Positions 8,459 through 18,027 of a stretch of 64,000 nt of DNA are shown in pieces (within the stretch, counting starts at the first letter, position 1; each line of letters begins with the position of its first letter). The translations under genes and the position numbers were made by a program. The notes beneath the pieces are model-generated. The model was given only the letters and a program-made list of their open reading frames with translations, did no database searches and was not told the DNA's origin. The DNA comes from an uncultured Rhodopila sp. (GTDB taxonomy: Bacteria; Pseudomonadota; Alphaproteobacteria; Acetobacterales; Acetobacteraceae), in the NCBI GenBank assembly GCA_903932145.1, contig CAIZFE010000051.1, forward strand, positions 85,288-149,287, in the 5' to 3' direction.

Positions 8459-9631
8459 ATGGACGACATCGTCATCGTCTCGGCTGCCAGGACGGCAGTC
8501 GGCAGTTTCAACGGCGCCCTGAGCACCGTTCACGCCCATCATCTCGGCGCCATCGCCCTGCAGGCCGCCTTCGCGCGCGCCGGCATCGAAGCATCCGATG
8601 TGGATGAGGTTATCTTCGGTCAGGTCCTCGGGGCCGGCGAAGGGCAGAATCCGACGCGCCAGGCCGCGCGCATCTCCGGCATTCCTGACTCCGCCACGGC
8701 ATTCGGCATCAATCAGGTGTGTGGGTCAGGCCTGCGCGCCGTCGCCCTGGCCGCGCAGCAGATCCGCACCGGTGAGAGCGCCATCGTCGCCGCCGGCGGC
8801 ATGGAAAGCATGAGCCTGTCCGCCCACGCCGCGCACCTGCGCAACGGCACCAAGATGGGCAGCCTGGAATTCGTCGACACCATGCTGAAGGACGGCCTGT
8901 GGGATGCGTTCCACGGCTACCACATGGGCACCACGGCGGAAAACGTCGCCACCAAGTACCAGATCAGCCGCGAGCAGCAGGACGCCTTCGCGGCGGCCTC
9001 GCAGCAAAAGGCCTCCGCCGCGCAGAAATCCGGCCGCTTCAAGGACGAGATCGCGCCGGTCACGGTGAAGACCCGCAAGGGCGATATCGTGGTGTCGGAC
9101 GACGAATACATCCGGCATGATTCGACCCCGGAAGCCATGGCGAAGCTGCGCCCGGCGTTCAGCAAGGACGGCACAGTCACCGCCGGCAACGCATCGGGCA
9201 TCAACGACGGCGCCGCCGCGCTGATCATGATGACCGCCAAGGAAGCCGCTCGGCGTGGACTGACTCCGCTGGCCCGCATCGCCGGCTTCGCCACCGCCGG
9301 TGTCGATCCGGCCGTGATGGGCACCGGCCCGATTCCGGCCACCCGCAAGGTGCTGGAGCGCGTGGGCTGGAAGCATGACGACCTGGATCTGGTCGAAGCG
9401 AATGAGGCGTTCGCCGCCCAGGCGCTGGCCGTCAACAAGGACATCGGCTGGGACACCGGTAAGGTGAACGTTAATGGCGGCGCGATCGCCATCGGTCATC
9501 CGATCGGCGCCTCGGGCGCGCGCATCCTGGTGACCCTGGTGCACGAGATGCAGAAGCGCGATGCCAAGAAGGGCCTCGCCACCCTGTGCATCGGCGGCGG
9601 CATGGGCGTTGCCCTTTGCCTGGAGCGCTAG
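8459..9631 (+). CDS. phbA: Acetyl-CoA acetyltransferase (beta-ketothiolase)
   Basis: A 390-aa thiolase that condenses two acetyl-CoA to acetoacetyl-CoA, first step of polyhydroxybutyrate synthesis. Nucleophilic Cys88 lies in [10 protein letters not shown]; the other catalytic residues are in [15 protein letters not shown] and [15 protein letters not shown]. Length is that of biosynthetic thiolases. TAAGGAG stands 9 nt before the ATG. The reductase phbB follows in the same direction about 490 bp downstream, but hairpins after this gene suggest separate transcripts. A degradative role is possible; the pairing favours synthesis. Confidence 0.95.
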   Translation: MDDIVIVSAARTAVGSFNGALSTVHAHHLGAIALQAAFARAGIEASDVDEVIFGQVLGAGEGQNPTRQAARISGIPDSATAFGINQVCGSGLRAVALAAQQIRTGESAIVAAGGMESMSLSAHAAHLRNGTKMGSLEFVDTMLKDGLWDAFHGYHMGTTAENVATKYQISREQQDAFAAASQQKASAAQKSGRFKDEIAPVTVKTRKGDIVVSDDEYIRHDSTPEAMAKLRPAFSKDGTVTAGNASGINDGAAALIMMTAKEAARRGLTPLARIAGFATAGVDPAVMGTGPIPATRKVLERVGWKHDDLDLVEANEAFAAQALAVNKDIGWDTGKVNVNGGAIAIGHPIGASGARILVTLVHEMQKRDAKKGLATLCIGGGMGVALCLER

Positions 9632-9646
9632 ATCCTGCGTGAACGA

Positions 9647-9692
9647 CCGGACGCGCGGTGCGTCCGGTGCGGCCCGCGGTTCGCACCGGACG
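9647..9692 (+). terminator. Overlapping hairpins after phbA
   Basis: CCGGACGC (9647-9654) pairs with GCGTCCGG (9660-9667); alternatively CGTCCGGTGCG (9661-9671) pairs perfectly with CGCACCGGACG (9682-9692). The mutually exclusive stems begin 15 bp after the phbA stop. There is no clear U tract. Confidence 0.55.
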
Positions 9693-9703
9693 ATGATAGT
9701 TTG

Positions 9704-9974
9704 TTAGACCCGGCCATCTCTGGTCATTGACCTGAGCGCCAGGAAAAGCCTCGTCAGACCGCCGCCCTCGGGAGCGTCTGGCAGCAGATCGCGGGCGCCA
9801 ACCGCGATCCGAAGGCCCCCGACCGATCCGACACTGACCGGCTGACCCAAAAGGATAACTTCGCGGGCCAGCCTTTCGTAGAGCGGTCGAAACTCTGCCG
9901 CCGACAGTTCGAAGCCTGTCGGATGCTATCACCTCGGCAACGTCCGCCCGTTGGTTCCAGCTTACGCGCTGCAC
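9704..9974 (-). pseudogene. Possible decayed small gene of unknown family
   Basis: On the minus strand the segment ending in a TAA at 9704-9706 reads about 70 protein-like residues (ELSAAEFRPLYERLAREV, then LRIAVGARDLLPDAPEGGG) with no usable start in frame: a TAG lies just upstream near 9920. One base away the upstream frame (VQRVSWNQRADVAEVI from 9974) could supply an N-terminus, so one indel may have broken a small gene. I do not recognise the family. The rest of the 490-bp phbA-phbB gap shows nothing else. Confidence 0.35.
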
Positions 9975-10122
9975 GACAAGGTTACCGATGAGTATGCCGA
10001 AACCGGGGGTAAATCCGTTGTAAATGCGAAGTAAACCTCTGATTTCAGTCCGTTAGGCACTTTCCAGGCTTCGCGGAAGTGCTACACCTACCCATGGTCT
10101 GAGCAACAAATGGGAGGGACCG

Positions 10123-10845
10123 ATGACACGCGTCGCACTGGTTACTGGCGGCACTCGGGGTATTGGCGCGGCTATCAGCCTGGCGCTGAAGGCGCAGGGT
10201 CGCAAGGTCATCGCCAACTATGCATCGAATGACGAAGCGGCCGCCGCCTTCAAGGCGGAACACGGCATTGATGTCGTGAAATTCAACGTCGCGAACTTCG
10301 AAGAATGCGAAGCCGGGATTGCCAAGGTCGTTGCCGAATTCGGCCCGATCGAAATCCTGGTCAACAACGCGGGCATCACCCGTGACGGCACCCTGGCACG
10401 TATGCGCCGGGACATGTGGGATGCGGTGATCGATACGAACCTCGGCTCTTGCTACAACCTGTGCAAGCTGACGTTCGACGGCATGAAAGAGCACAAGTTC
10501 GGCCGCGTGGTCAATGTCGGCAGCGTCAACGGCCAGGCCGGCCAGTACGGTCAGGTCAACTATGCCGCCGCCAAATCCGGCATCCACGGGTTCACCAAGG
10601 CGCTCGCGCAGGAAGGTGCCCGTTACGGCATTACCGTCAACGCGATCGCGCCCGGCTATGTCGATACAGAAATGGTCCGCGCGGTGCCGGGCGAAGTCTT
10701 GCGCAAGATCGTCGCCAAGATTCCGGTCGGTCGTCTGGGCCATGCCGAGGATATCGCACGCGGCGTTGCGTTCCTGACTGCCGACGATGCTGATTTCGTT
10801 ACTGGATCGACGATGTCGATCAACGGCGGAATGCACATGTACTAA
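10123..10845 (+). CDS. phbB: Acetoacetyl-CoA reductase
   Basis: A 240-aa SDR enzyme that reduces acetoacetyl-CoA with NADPH to (R)-3-hydroxybutyryl-CoA for polyhydroxybutyrate. TGGTRGIG (9-15), NNAG (81-84), Ser134 and Y147AAAK151 are all in place; GQYGQVNYAAAKSG and GYVDTEMV are typical of PhaB rather than FabG, although FabG is the close alternative. GGGAGG precedes the ATG. With phbA upstream the pair supplies PHB precursors; no synthase is in the window. Confidence 0.93.
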   Translation: MTRVALVTGGTRGIGAAISLALKAQGRKVIANYASNDEAAAAFKAEHGIDVVKFNVANFEECEAGIAKVVAEFGPIEILVNNAGITRDGTLARMRRDMWDAVIDTNLGSCYNLCKLTFDGMKEHKFGRVVNVGSVNGQAGQYGQVNYAAAKSGIHGFTKALAQEGARYGITVNAIAPGYVDTEMVRAVPGEVLRKIVAKIPVGRLGHAEDIARGVAFLTADDADFVTGSTMSINGGMHMY

Positions 10846-10885
10846 ACCGACACGGCGGGCATCTGCCTGTCTTGCCAGGCTAAAC

Positions 10886-10905
10886 GGGTGGGCTTCGGCC
10901 CACCC
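10886..10905 (+). terminator. Terminator after phbB
   Basis: GGGTGGGC (10886-10893) and GCCCACCC (10898-10905) form a perfect 8-bp stem with a TTCG tetraloop, 40 bp after the phbB stop. Confidence 0.75.
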
Positions 10906-10970
10906 TTCGGCTTGCCTTCAGCCGGCAAGCGGAGTCATCATCCCTTCAAAGGGAAGAAGGACTCCAGCCA

Positions 10971-11846
10971 ATGAACGCACCACGCAATACCCAATACCGC
11001 CACCTCGACGTCCAGAAGATCGCCGGCTCGCTCGGTGCCGAGGTTCGCGGCGTCGATCTGTCACAGGACGTGTCGGATGAGGTTCTGGGGGAAATCCGAG
11101 CCGCGCTGCTGGATAATCTGGTGATCGCGATCCGCGACCAGGATATCACGCCGGCCCAGCAGCTCGCGTTTGCACGGCGCTGGGGCGACATTCATCTGCA
11201 TCCGTTCATGCAGGGAATGGACGACTACCCGGAAATCCTGGCGATCATCAAACGGCCCTCCGACAAGAAGAATTTCGGCGGGTCCTGGCATACCGACCAA
11301 ATGTTCGCGCCCAGCCCGGCCATGGGAACGATGCTGTATGCGCTGGAGGTCCCGTCGGCTGGCGGCGATACGTTGTTTACCAACCAATACCTGGTTTACG
11401 AGGGCCTGTCGGACAAGATGAAGGATCTGGCCGGCCAACTTCGGACGGTCTGCGTCGGCGACAACTTCAAACAGGCCGACGGACTCTCCCGAGCGGCTCG
11501 CTACGCCCGCCAGATGAGCGAGATGAAGGTCAAAGACCCCGGCGACGTCCAGACCACCAGCGTGCATCCGCTGGTGCGCACGCATCCGGAAACCGGCCGC
11601 AAGGGCATTTATATCGGCGGGCACGTCCAGCGGTTCGATGGAATGACCGACGACGAGAGTCAACCGCTGATGGACTTCTTCATGAAGCAGTCAATCCGGC
11701 CGGAATATACATGCCGGGTGCGCTGGCAGACCGGCACGCTGACGTTCTGGGATAATCGCTGCACGCAACATTTCGCGGTGAACGACTACCCGGCGGAAAC
11801 CCGCATCATGCATCGCATCACGATCTGTGGCGATCAGCCGTTCTGA
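10971..11846 (+). CDS. TauD/TfdA-family 2-oxoglutarate/Fe(II) dioxygenase
   Basis: A 291-aa nonhaem iron dioxygenase. The iron triad is His107 and Asp109 in SWHTDQMF and a distal His in CTQHFAVNDY (about residue 267), with the 2-oxoglutarate-binding Arg in TRIMHRIT. Family members hydroxylate taurine, alkylsulfates, 2,4-D and other small substrates; nothing here fixes the substrate. AGAAGGACTCC-type spacing before the ATG is acceptable. It is monocistronic, bounded by the phbB terminator and a strong palindrome. Confidence 0.9.
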   Translation: MNAPRNTQYRHLDVQKIAGSLGAEVRGVDLSQDVSDEVLGEIRAALLDNLVIAIRDQDITPAQQLAFARRWGDIHLHPFMQGMDDYPEILAIIKRPSDKKNFGGSWHTDQMFAPSPAMGTMLYALEVPSAGGDTLFTNQYLVYEGLSDKMKDLAGQLRTVCVGDNFKQADGLSRAARYARQMSEMKVKDPGDVQTTSVHPLVRTHPETGRKGIYIGGHVQRFDGMTDDESQPLMDFFMKQSIRPEYTCRVRWQTGTLTFWDNRCTQHFAVNDYPAETRIMHRITICGDQPF

Positions 11847-11871
11847 ATGAGGAGCGGGGGGAGGATGTGCC

Positions 11872-11972
11872 TATCCGTCATGGCCGGGCCTGTCCCCATC
11901 GGCATCAGGACAAGGTTTCGATGGGGAGGACTGACTCAAGCGTCATGGCCGGGCCAAGCCCGGCCATGACGG
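11872..11972. repeat. Two dispersed palindromic repeat copies
   Basis: One copy (about 11876-11911: GTCATGGCCGGGCCTGTCCC then CATCGGCATCAGGACAAGG) belongs to the family flanking the IS4 remnant. The second is a perfect 14-bp stem (11941-11954 with 11958-11971) with a CAA loop, core CGTCATGGCCGGGC. Lying between convergent TauD and topA genes, it could act as a bidirectional terminator. Confidence 0.85.
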
Positions 11973-12047
11973 AGAACATTACAGGGGACCTGACACACCG
12001 CCCCGAACAACATGGGGCCGACGCGTCAAACCGTTCAGCCGCCAGCC

Positions 12048-14753
12048 CTACTCCGCGGCTTTTCGCGGCGCCTTGGATGCTGACTTTGCCACAGCCTTCT
12101 TGGCCGGAGCCTTTTTCGCCGCGGCTTTCTTCGGCGCAGCCGCCTTGGCCGGGGCCTTGCGTGGCGCGGCCTTGGCCGGCGCATCGCCTGCCGAGGCAGC
12201 AGCCTTGGCCGGAGCCTTACCCTTGCGTCCCGCCGCGCCCTTCGGCTTCAGCGCCTTGCCTTTCTCAACCAGCAGCGTCACCGCGTCGGCCAGCGAGATG
12301 TCCTCCATCAGCACCCCGCGCGGCAAGTTGGCGACGATCTTGCCGTGCTGAACATACGGACCGAACCGGCCCTTCTTGACGCTGACCAGTTCCTTATCAG
12401 CCGGATGCGGCCCGATCGTCCGCACGCTCGCCAGCTTCTTCGCCAGCAAGTCCACCGCTCGGTTTAACCCCAGCGCCAGCACGTCATCGTCCTTGTCCAG
12501 CGACCCGAACACCGCGCCCATCTTCACGTAAGGCCCAAACCGCCCGATCCCGGCCTCGATCTTTTCCTTCGTCTCCGGGTGCAGTCCGATGAAACGCGGC
12601 AGCGCCAGCAAACCGAGCGCCTGCTCCAGCGTCAGCGCATCGCCGTCCATGCCGCGCGCCAGCGACGTACGCTTCGGCCGCACCTTCTTGTCCTCGGAGT
12701 TCTCGCCCTGCTGCGCATACAGGCCATACGGGCCACGGCGCACCGTGATCTCCTCGCCAGTATCCGGGTGATGACCGAGCGAGCGCAGGCCTTCCTTCAG
12801 CGTCGCGCCGCCTTCTTCGCCGGCATCGATCGCCAGACGCCGTGTGAACTGGCAGGTTGGATAGTTCGAGCAGCCGATGAAGCTGCCATACCGCCCCAGC
12901 TTCAGCCCCAGCCGCCCGGTGCCGCACGCGACGCAAGACCGCGGATCGGAGCCATCTTCCCGCGACGGGAAGAAATGCGGGCCAAGGTCTTTGTCCAGCG
13001 CGTCGATGACGTCGCTGATCTTCAGCTCACGGGTTTGCTCGACCGCCTTGGAAAAATCGTTCCAGAAGTCATGCATCACCTTCCGCCACTCAAGCCCGCC
13101 GGCGGACACCTCGTCGAGCTTTTCCTCCAGCCCGGCGGTGAAGCCGCTATCGACATAATGCTCGAAGAAGCTGACCAGGAAAGCGGTGACCAACCGGCCT
13201 CGATCTTCCGGAATGAACCGCCGTTTATCCAACTTCACATAATTGCGATCTTGCAACACGGACAGGATCGACGCGTAGGTGGAGGGGCGGCCGATGCCGA
13301 GTTCTTCCATCTTCTTGACCAGGCTCGCTTCCGAATAGCGCGGCGGCGGCTGGGTGAAATGCTGGCTGGCGTCGGTCTTCTGGCGCTTCAACGGATCGCG
13401 CTCGCTCATCGGCGGCAGCATGCGGTTGTCGTCTTCGTCAGGCGCGCCCTCCGCCTTGTCGTCGGTATCTTCCTTATAAAGCTTCAGGAAGCCGTCGAAC
13501 GCGACGATGGAACCCGTAGCCCGCAGCTTGACACCCTTATTGTCCACGACATCGACGGCGACCTGATCCAGTTCAGCCGACTGCATCTGCGACGCAACAG
13601 CCCGCTTCCAGATCAGTTCATACAAACGCCGCTGATCGTGACTGAGGCCGGCGGCGACGCTGTCAGGCGTGCGGTTCACGTCGGTCGGGCGGATCGCCTC
13701 ATGCGCTTCCTGCGCATTCTTCGCCTTGCTGGTATATTCGCGGGGCGCGAACGGCAGATAATCGCGCCCAAACGCCTCGCCGACATGCTCGCGAATGCTG
13801 GCGATGGCCTCCTGCGCCATCTGCACGCCATCGGTTCGCATATAGGTGATCAGACCGGTGGTCTCACCGTCAATATCGACACCTTCGTACAGCCCCTGCG
13901 CCGTGCGCATCGTCTGCTGCGCGCCGAATCCCAGTTTCCGTGAGGCCTCCTGCTGCAACGTCGAGGTGGTGAACGGCGCTGGCGGATTGCGCTTGACGCG
14001 GCGGCGCTCGACCGACCCGACAGAGAACTGACCAGCCTCGACCGCAGCCTTGGCAGCCAGCGCCAGAACCTCATTGTTCAGGTCGAATTGATCGAGCCGC
14101 TTGCCGTTCAGATGTGTCAGACGGGCCGTAAACGGGGCGCCGCCCGGTGTCAGGAACAGAGCTTCAATGGTCCAATATTCACGCGCCCGAAATACTTCGA
14201 TCTCGGCTTCGCGGTCGCAGATCAGCCGCAAAGCCACCGACTGCACGCGGCCCGCGCTGCGGCTGCCCGGCAACTTGCGCCACAACACCGGCGACAGCGT
14301 GAACCCCACCAGATAGTCCAGCGCTCGGCGGGCCATGTAGGCCTCGATCAGCGGCTGGTCGAGTTCGCGAGGATGCGCGATCGCATACTGGATCGCGTTG
14401 CGAGTGATCTCGTTAAAGGTGATGCGGTGGACCTTCACGCCCTTCAGGGCGTGCTTTTCCTCCAGCATGGCCTGCACATGCCACGAAATCGCCTCGCCTT
14501 CGCGATCCGGATCGGTTGCAAGATACAGCGTCTTGGCGCCCTTGAGCGCCTTGGCGATGGCGCCGACCTGCTTGTCGCCGCGGGCATCGGCCTCCCAGTC
14601 CATGGCAAAGTCCTGGTCCGGGCGAACGCTGCCATCTTTTGGCGGCAGATCGCGCACATGACCGAAACTGGCCAGAACCGTGTAGCCGCCACCCAGGTAG
14701 CGGTTGATGGTTTTGGCCTTGGCGGGGGATTCAACGACGACGACATCTGACAT
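12048..14753 (-). CDS. topA: DNA topoisomerase I
   Basis: A 901-aa type IA topoisomerase that relaxes negative supercoils. Toprim domain at the N-terminus (VVVVESPAKAK, TDPDREGEAISWHV); catalytic Tyr at about residue 305 in ITYMRTDG; a C4 zinc ribbon (CVACGTGRLGLKLG...CSNYPTC) near 600; repeated FGPYVQHGK-type modules; and an Ala/Lys/Pro-rich tail resembling histone H1 tails, common in high-GC bacteria. A TTG at 14777 inside dprA would add eight residues; the ATG at 14753 starting MSDVVVVES is preferred. It follows dprA by 16 bp, a common alphaproteobacterial order. Confidence 0.97.
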   Translation of the reverse strand: MSDVVVVESPAKAKTINRYLGGGYTVLASFGHVRDLPPKDGSVRPDQDFAMDWEADARGDKQVGAIAKALKGAKTLYLATDPDREGEAISWHVQAMLEEKHALKGVKVHRITFNEITRNAIQYAIAHPRELDQPLIEAYMARRALDYLVGFTLSPVLWRKLPGSRSAGRVQSVALRLICDREAEIEVFRAREYWTIEALFLTPGGAPFTARLTHLNGKRLDQFDLNNEVLALAAKAAVEAGQFSVGSVERRRVKRNPPAPFTTSTLQQEASRKLGFGAQQTMRTAQGLYEGVDIDGETTGLITYMRTDGVQMAQEAIASIREHVGEAFGRDYLPFAPREYTSKAKNAQEAHEAIRPTDVNRTPDSVAAGLSHDQRRLYELIWKRAVASQMQSAELDQVAVDVVDNKGVKLRATGSIVAFDGFLKLYKEDTDDKAEGAPDEDDNRMLPPMSERDPLKRQKTDASQHFTQPPPRYSEASLVKKMEELGIGRPSTYASILSVLQDRNYVKLDKRRFIPEDRGRLVTAFLVSFFEHYVDSGFTAGLEEKLDEVSAGGLEWRKVMHDFWNDFSKAVEQTRELKISDVIDALDKDLGPHFFPSREDGSDPRSCVACGTGRLGLKLGRYGSFIGCSNYPTCQFTRRLAIDAGEEGGATLKEGLRSLGHHPDTGEEITVRRGPYGLYAQQGENSEDKKVRPKRTSLARGMDGDALTLEQALGLLALPRFIGLHPETKEKIEAGIGRFGPYVKMGAVFGSLDKDDDVLALGLNRAVDLLAKKLASVRTIGPHPADKELVSVKKGRFGPYVQHGKIVANLPRGVLMEDISLADAVTLLVEKGKALKPKGAAGRKGKAPAKAAASAGDAPAKAAPRKAPAKAAAPKKAAAKKAPAKKAVAKSASKAPRKAAE

Positions 14754-14769
14754 GGAGCGGTGCGGTATC

Positions 14770-15894
14770 CTACTCAATAGTGTCCGGCAAGAGTGCCACG
14801 CGGTTGCCAGGGAACGTCTCTACACGCCCCGCCAGTTCCAATTCCAGAAGAACCGCCATGACGGCGGACGAGGACAGTTGGCAGCGCCGAACCAGATCGT
14901 CAACCATTGTCGGTTCCGGTGACAATAAAGAGAGTACCGCCGATCGCGCTTCCGGCGGGTTTTCAACCGCATCAGGCGGTTCGGGAAAGTCGAATTGAGG
15001 TTCCCCGAAACCGGATTTGCCTGAACGCATCAGGGTCGGTTGCATGGGCAGGTTGTCCAGAATGTCCGCCGCGTTTTCCACCAGCATCGCCCCTTGCCGG
15101 ATCAGGTCGTTGCCGCCTCTGGCCCGCGGATCGAGCGGCGAGCCGGGCACGGCGAACACCTCCCGCCCGGCTTCCTGGGCGATGCGGGCGGTGATCAGGC
15201 TGCCGGATTTGGGTGCGGCCTCCACGACGACCACGCCCAACGACAGCCCGGCGATGATTCTATTGCGGCGGGGGAAGTGGCGGGCCTGCGGCACGGTGCC
15301 GACCGGGGATTCCGTGATCAGAAGATCGGTGGCGGCGATGCGGGCGTGCAAATCCGCGTTTTCCGGCGGGTAAGGTTGGTCGATCCCACCGGCGATCACC
15401 GCGATCGTGCGTCCGGTGCGCATCGCCCCGGTATGCGCGGCGGTATCGATGCCGCGCGCCAGACCCGACACCACCACAACCGTTGCCGCCAACTCGGCCG
15501 CCAATGTCTCCGCCATGCGCTGTCCGTTGGCCGAGGCATTGCGCCCCCCCACCGCCGCGACGCAGCGCCGGAAGGCGAGACTGGCGTCGCCGCGCATGAT
15601 CAGGCAGGGCGGCGCATCGTCCAGCATACCGAGCAGCGGCGGATACTCGGGATCGTCCAGGAAGATCATGCGGCCGCCCGCGGCGCGGGTGCGTTCCAGT
15701 TCTTGTTCAGCGTCTGCCACAGACATCATGTCCGGCGGTGTCGCCTTGCCGCCGGCCCGCGCCAACCGGGGCAGTGCGTCGAGCGCGGCGGCGGCCGTGT
15801 GATACCGGTCGATCAGGCGGCGAAAGGTAACGGGACCCACACCCTCCGACCGGATCAGGCGGAGGCAATCAATTTGGTCAGTCCAGGCTGACAT
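14770..15894 (-). CDS. dprA: DNA processing protein DprA
   Basis: A 374-aa DprA/Smf protein that loads RecA on incoming single-stranded DNA. The Rossmann-like core is seen in VVVVSGLARGIDTAAHTGAM, TIAVIAGGIDQPYPPEN, SPVGTVPQARHFPRRNRIIAGLS and SGSLITARIAQEAGREVFAVPG; a winged-helix-like C-terminus follows. The open frame extends to 16515 but those 207 residues are Arg-rich shadow sequence; MSAWTDQIDCLRLIRSEGVGP is the natural N-terminus. Upstream lies a plsY remnant instead of intact plsY, unlike the usual plsY-dprA order. Confidence 0.96.
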   Translation of the reverse strand: MSAWTDQIDCLRLIRSEGVGPVTFRRLIDRYHTAAAALDALPRLARAGGKATPPDMMSVADAEQELERTRAAGGRMIFLDDPEYPPLLGMLDDAPPCLIMRGDASLAFRRCVAAVGGRNASANGQRMAETLAAELAATVVVVSGLARGIDTAAHTGAMRTGRTIAVIAGGIDQPYPPENADLHARIAATDLLITESPVGTVPQARHFPRRNRIIAGLSLGVVVVEAAPKSGSLITARIAQEAGREVFAVPGSPLDPRARGGNDLIRQGAMLVENAADILDNLPMQPTLMRSGKSGFGEPQFDFPEPPDAVENPPEARSAVLSLLSPEPTMVDDLVRRCQLSSSAVMAVLLELELAGRVETFPGNRVALLPDTIE

Positions 15895-15938
15895 CACGGC
15901 ATCCTTAACGTGCCGCCGGCGGAAATACCGGTGGGCCG

Positions 15939-16050
15939 GATCAGGTGCGCCGCGTCTGCCCCGACCGGTGCGCGGTTCGGATGAGCAGACGGTACCCTGG
16001 TGGCGGACGAACATCAGCACGGCAATGGTAAAGGAGTGCTTAACGGCGAC
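15939..16050 (-). pseudogene. Remnant of a second plsY (C-terminal end only)
   Basis: Nucleotides just upstream of dprA match the last roughly 110 bp of intact plsY (16838-16950): both share CTGGTGGCGGACGAACA and CAGCACGGCAA blocks. Translated, the remnant gives FTIAVLMFVRHQG against [13 protein letters not shown] in PlsY, then EPRTGRGRRGA against [12 protein letters not shown]. It has lost the first five-sixths of the gene and a short internal piece. With the paralogous PPOX genes it shows that a PPOX-plsY unit was duplicated here. Confidence 0.8.
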
Positions 16051-16213
16051 GTATTTTTTCAAAATTAATGTCGCGCGTCTTGCGACCCGCCCCCTGGCTG
16101 AAACAGGCAGGTACAGTTCGGCCTGATCAGAAACGGCTGCCGGCCAAAAGCATGCCACAGCACCGCGAGGCCGAAGCGAACGCCTATCGGGGCAGCAAGG
16201 CGTTGTTACCCGT

Positions 16214-16783
16214 TCAGGCGGACGGAGGTGTCGAGGCCGCGACGCCGGTTTCGAAGCCGTCGATGCTGCGAACGTTTTTCTCGCTTCGATAAGCAGCGAC
16301 ACCCGCCTCGCCTTTATTGTCCGCCCAGCGGCGCAGGGTCGGGCGGTCTTCCCTGTAGTCAAACAGCGGGACGCCGTAACCGCAACTGGTCTGAACCGAG
16401 TCAACGTGGAGGCAAATAATCTGGCGGGCCCCGGGTGGTTCCTGGTTGCCGTAGGCGGTCGCCAACAGCGACTGGTAGTCCGGCGTGCCGCGCGGCAGGG
16501 ATCTGCCCTGGCCATAGAGGCGCAGGATCGTCGGCGCGTGCTCGAAACCGCACATCATGATGGTCAGCCGGCCGGACGCGAGCAGATGGGCGGCCGTTTC
16601 GTTGCCGCTGCCGGTTTCGTCCAGATAGGCGACGGTGTTGGGATCGAGGATACGAAACGCGTCGATGCCGCGTGGCGAGATGTTGACGCGGCCGGAGGCG
16701 GCGGCCGATCCCGTAAAGAAGATGTGCTGCTGACGGATGAACGCAGCCTGGGCCGGTTCGATACGTTCGTAAAATTTAGCCAA
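16214..16783 (-). CDS. PPOX-family flavin-binding protein, paralogue 2
   Basis: A 189-aa pyridoxamine 5'-phosphate oxidase-like protein with a split-barrel FMN fold: [60 protein letters not shown]. This is the subfamily often called pyridoxamine phosphate oxidase family; substrates are mostly unknown, often heme, F420 or flavin-linked. Start is a TTG at 16783, preceded by GGGAGGA at good spacing; no better ATG is available. Over most of its length it closely matches the protein at 17455-18027, from which it arose or which it duplicated. It lies 54 bp after plsY, same strand. Confidence 0.85.
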   Translation of the reverse strand: MAKFYERIEPAQAAFIRQQHIFFTGSAAASGRVNISPRGIDAFRILDPNTVAYLDETGSGNETAAHLLASGRLTIMMCGFEHAPTILRLYGQGRSLPRGTPDYQSLLATAYGNQEPPGARQIICLHVDSVQTSCGYGVPLFDYREDRPTLRRWADNKGEAGVAAYRSEKNVRSIDGFETGVAASTPPSA

Positions 16784-16837
16784 GGGTTCCTCCCATCATC
16801 GCGGTTACGGCTCCAATCGGACTGCCGCCTGATCGGA

Positions 16838-17449
16838 TCAGGCGCGTTCCGTCTTGCCCCGGCCAATCCGCGGTTCGGTGCCGTTGAGCAGGCGGCGGAT
16901 ATTGGCCTGGTGGCGGACGAACACCAGCACGGCAACGGTAAACGCCAGCTTGAAGACGCCATGATCCTGCAGAACCAGCGCGGCGACCGGCGCCGCGGCG
17001 AACGCCGCCAGTGCCGCGAGCGACGACAACCGCGCCGTCGCGGCAACGATCAGCCACATCGCGCAAGCTGCCAGACCGACCGGCCAGGACGCGGCGATCA
17101 GCACGCCCAGGCCGGTAGCGACACCCTTGCCGCCTTTGAAGTTCAGCCATACCGGGAACAGGTGGCCGAGAACGGCGGCCAAGCCGGCCAGCAGCGCGAT
17201 GTCCTCATCATCAACCAGCATCCGCACCAACAGCACGGCAATGGCGCCCTTCAGCGCGTCCAACAGTAAAGTGGCCGCGGCAAGGCCCTTGCGGCCGGTG
17301 CGCAACACGTTGGTCGCGCCGATATTCCCCGATCCGATGCCCCGAATATCGCCCAAACCGGCAACCCGGGTCAGCAGCAAGCCGAACGGGATGGAACCGA
17401 GCAGATAGCCGATCAGGCAGACGAGGACGGTCAGCAGGGTGGACAACAT
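16838..17449 (-). CDS. plsY: Glycerol-3-phosphate acyltransferase PlsY
   Basis: A 203-aa polytopic membrane enzyme that acylates glycerol 3-phosphate from acyl-phosphate, the first membrane step of phospholipid synthesis. [58 protein letters not shown] and the C-terminal [20 protein letters not shown] are diagnostic. Length is normal. It starts 5 bp after the PPOX paralogue 1 stop and is probably cotranscribed with it. In most relatives plsY sits directly before dprA; here a duplicated segment intervenes. Confidence 0.96.
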   Translation of the reverse strand: MLSTLLTVLVCLIGYLLGSIPFGLLLTRVAGLGDIRGIGSGNIGATNVLRTGRKGLAAATLLLDALKGAIAVLLVRMLVDDEDIALLAGLAAVLGHLFPVWLNFKGGKGVATGLGVLIAASWPVGLAACAMWLIVAATARLSSLAALAAFAAAPVAALVLQDHGVFKLAFTVAVLVFVRHQANIRRLLNGTEPRIGRGKTERA

Positions 17450-17454
17450 CGGCG

Positions 17455-18027
17455 TCAGGCTACCTTGGTGTGCTCGACCGCCGGGAGGCCGGTCTCGAAG
17501 CCATCGATACTGACAGCATTGTTGTTACTCCGGTAGGTGGCGAGCCACGCCTCGCCCTTGGCTGCGGCACGCTCGCGCAGGGTCGTGCGGACCCGGGTGA
17601 ATTCAAACATCGGCACGCCGTTGCCGCAACTGACCTGGAGGCTATCCAGGGCGATACAGACGATCTGGCGGGCGCCCGGCGGCGGTTTGTTGTCGTAGGC
17701 GCTGTTCAGAACTGACCTGTATTCGGGGGAATCCTTCCACAGCGATCGCCCCTTGCCGTACAACCGCAGGATCATCGGGTCCGCCCCGAAGCTACAAAAC
17801 ATCAGCGTCAGCCGGCCGGTCAGGCGCAGGTGGGCCGCCGTTTCATTGCCGCTGCCGGTTTCGTCGAGATAGGCGACGGTCGTCGGGTTCAGGATGCGGA
17901 ACGCATCCGTGCTCCGCGGCGACACGTTGGCTCGGCCGGTCGCGGCGGCCGAGGCGGTAAAGAAGATGTGCTGATCGTTGATGAACGCGGCGTGCTTGCG
18001 GCCGAGGCCTTCGAATTGCTTTCCCAC
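17455..18027 (-). CDS. PPOX-family flavin-binding protein, paralogue 1
   Basis: A 190-aa split-barrel flavoprotein with the same motif series as the paralogue at 16214-16783 ([74 protein letters not shown]). Start is a GTG at 18027 after GGAGACGAACA. It heads a likely operon with plsY. Function unknown beyond FMN-dependent oxidoreduction expected of the family. Confidence 0.85.
   Translation of the reverse strand: MGKQFEGLGRKHAAFINDQHIFFTASAAATGRANVSPRSTDAFRILNPTTVAYLDETGSGNETAAHLRLTGRLTLMFCSFGADPMILRLYGKGRSLWKDSPEYRSVLNSAYDNKPPPGARQIVCIALDSLQVSCGNGVPMFEFTRVRTTLRERAAAKGEAWLATYRSNNNAVSIDGFETGLPAVEHTKVA

Noticed and set aside
11941..11971. Palindrome as an operator for topA or the TauD gene
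   Set aside because: It lies between convergent gene ends and belongs to a dispersed repeat family; terminator or REP-like role fits better.
15895..16515. 207-residue N-terminal extension of DprA
   Set aside because: Arg/Pro/Thr-rich, passes through the plsY remnant in a frame that only partly matches PlsY, while MSAWTDQ is a normal DprA start.
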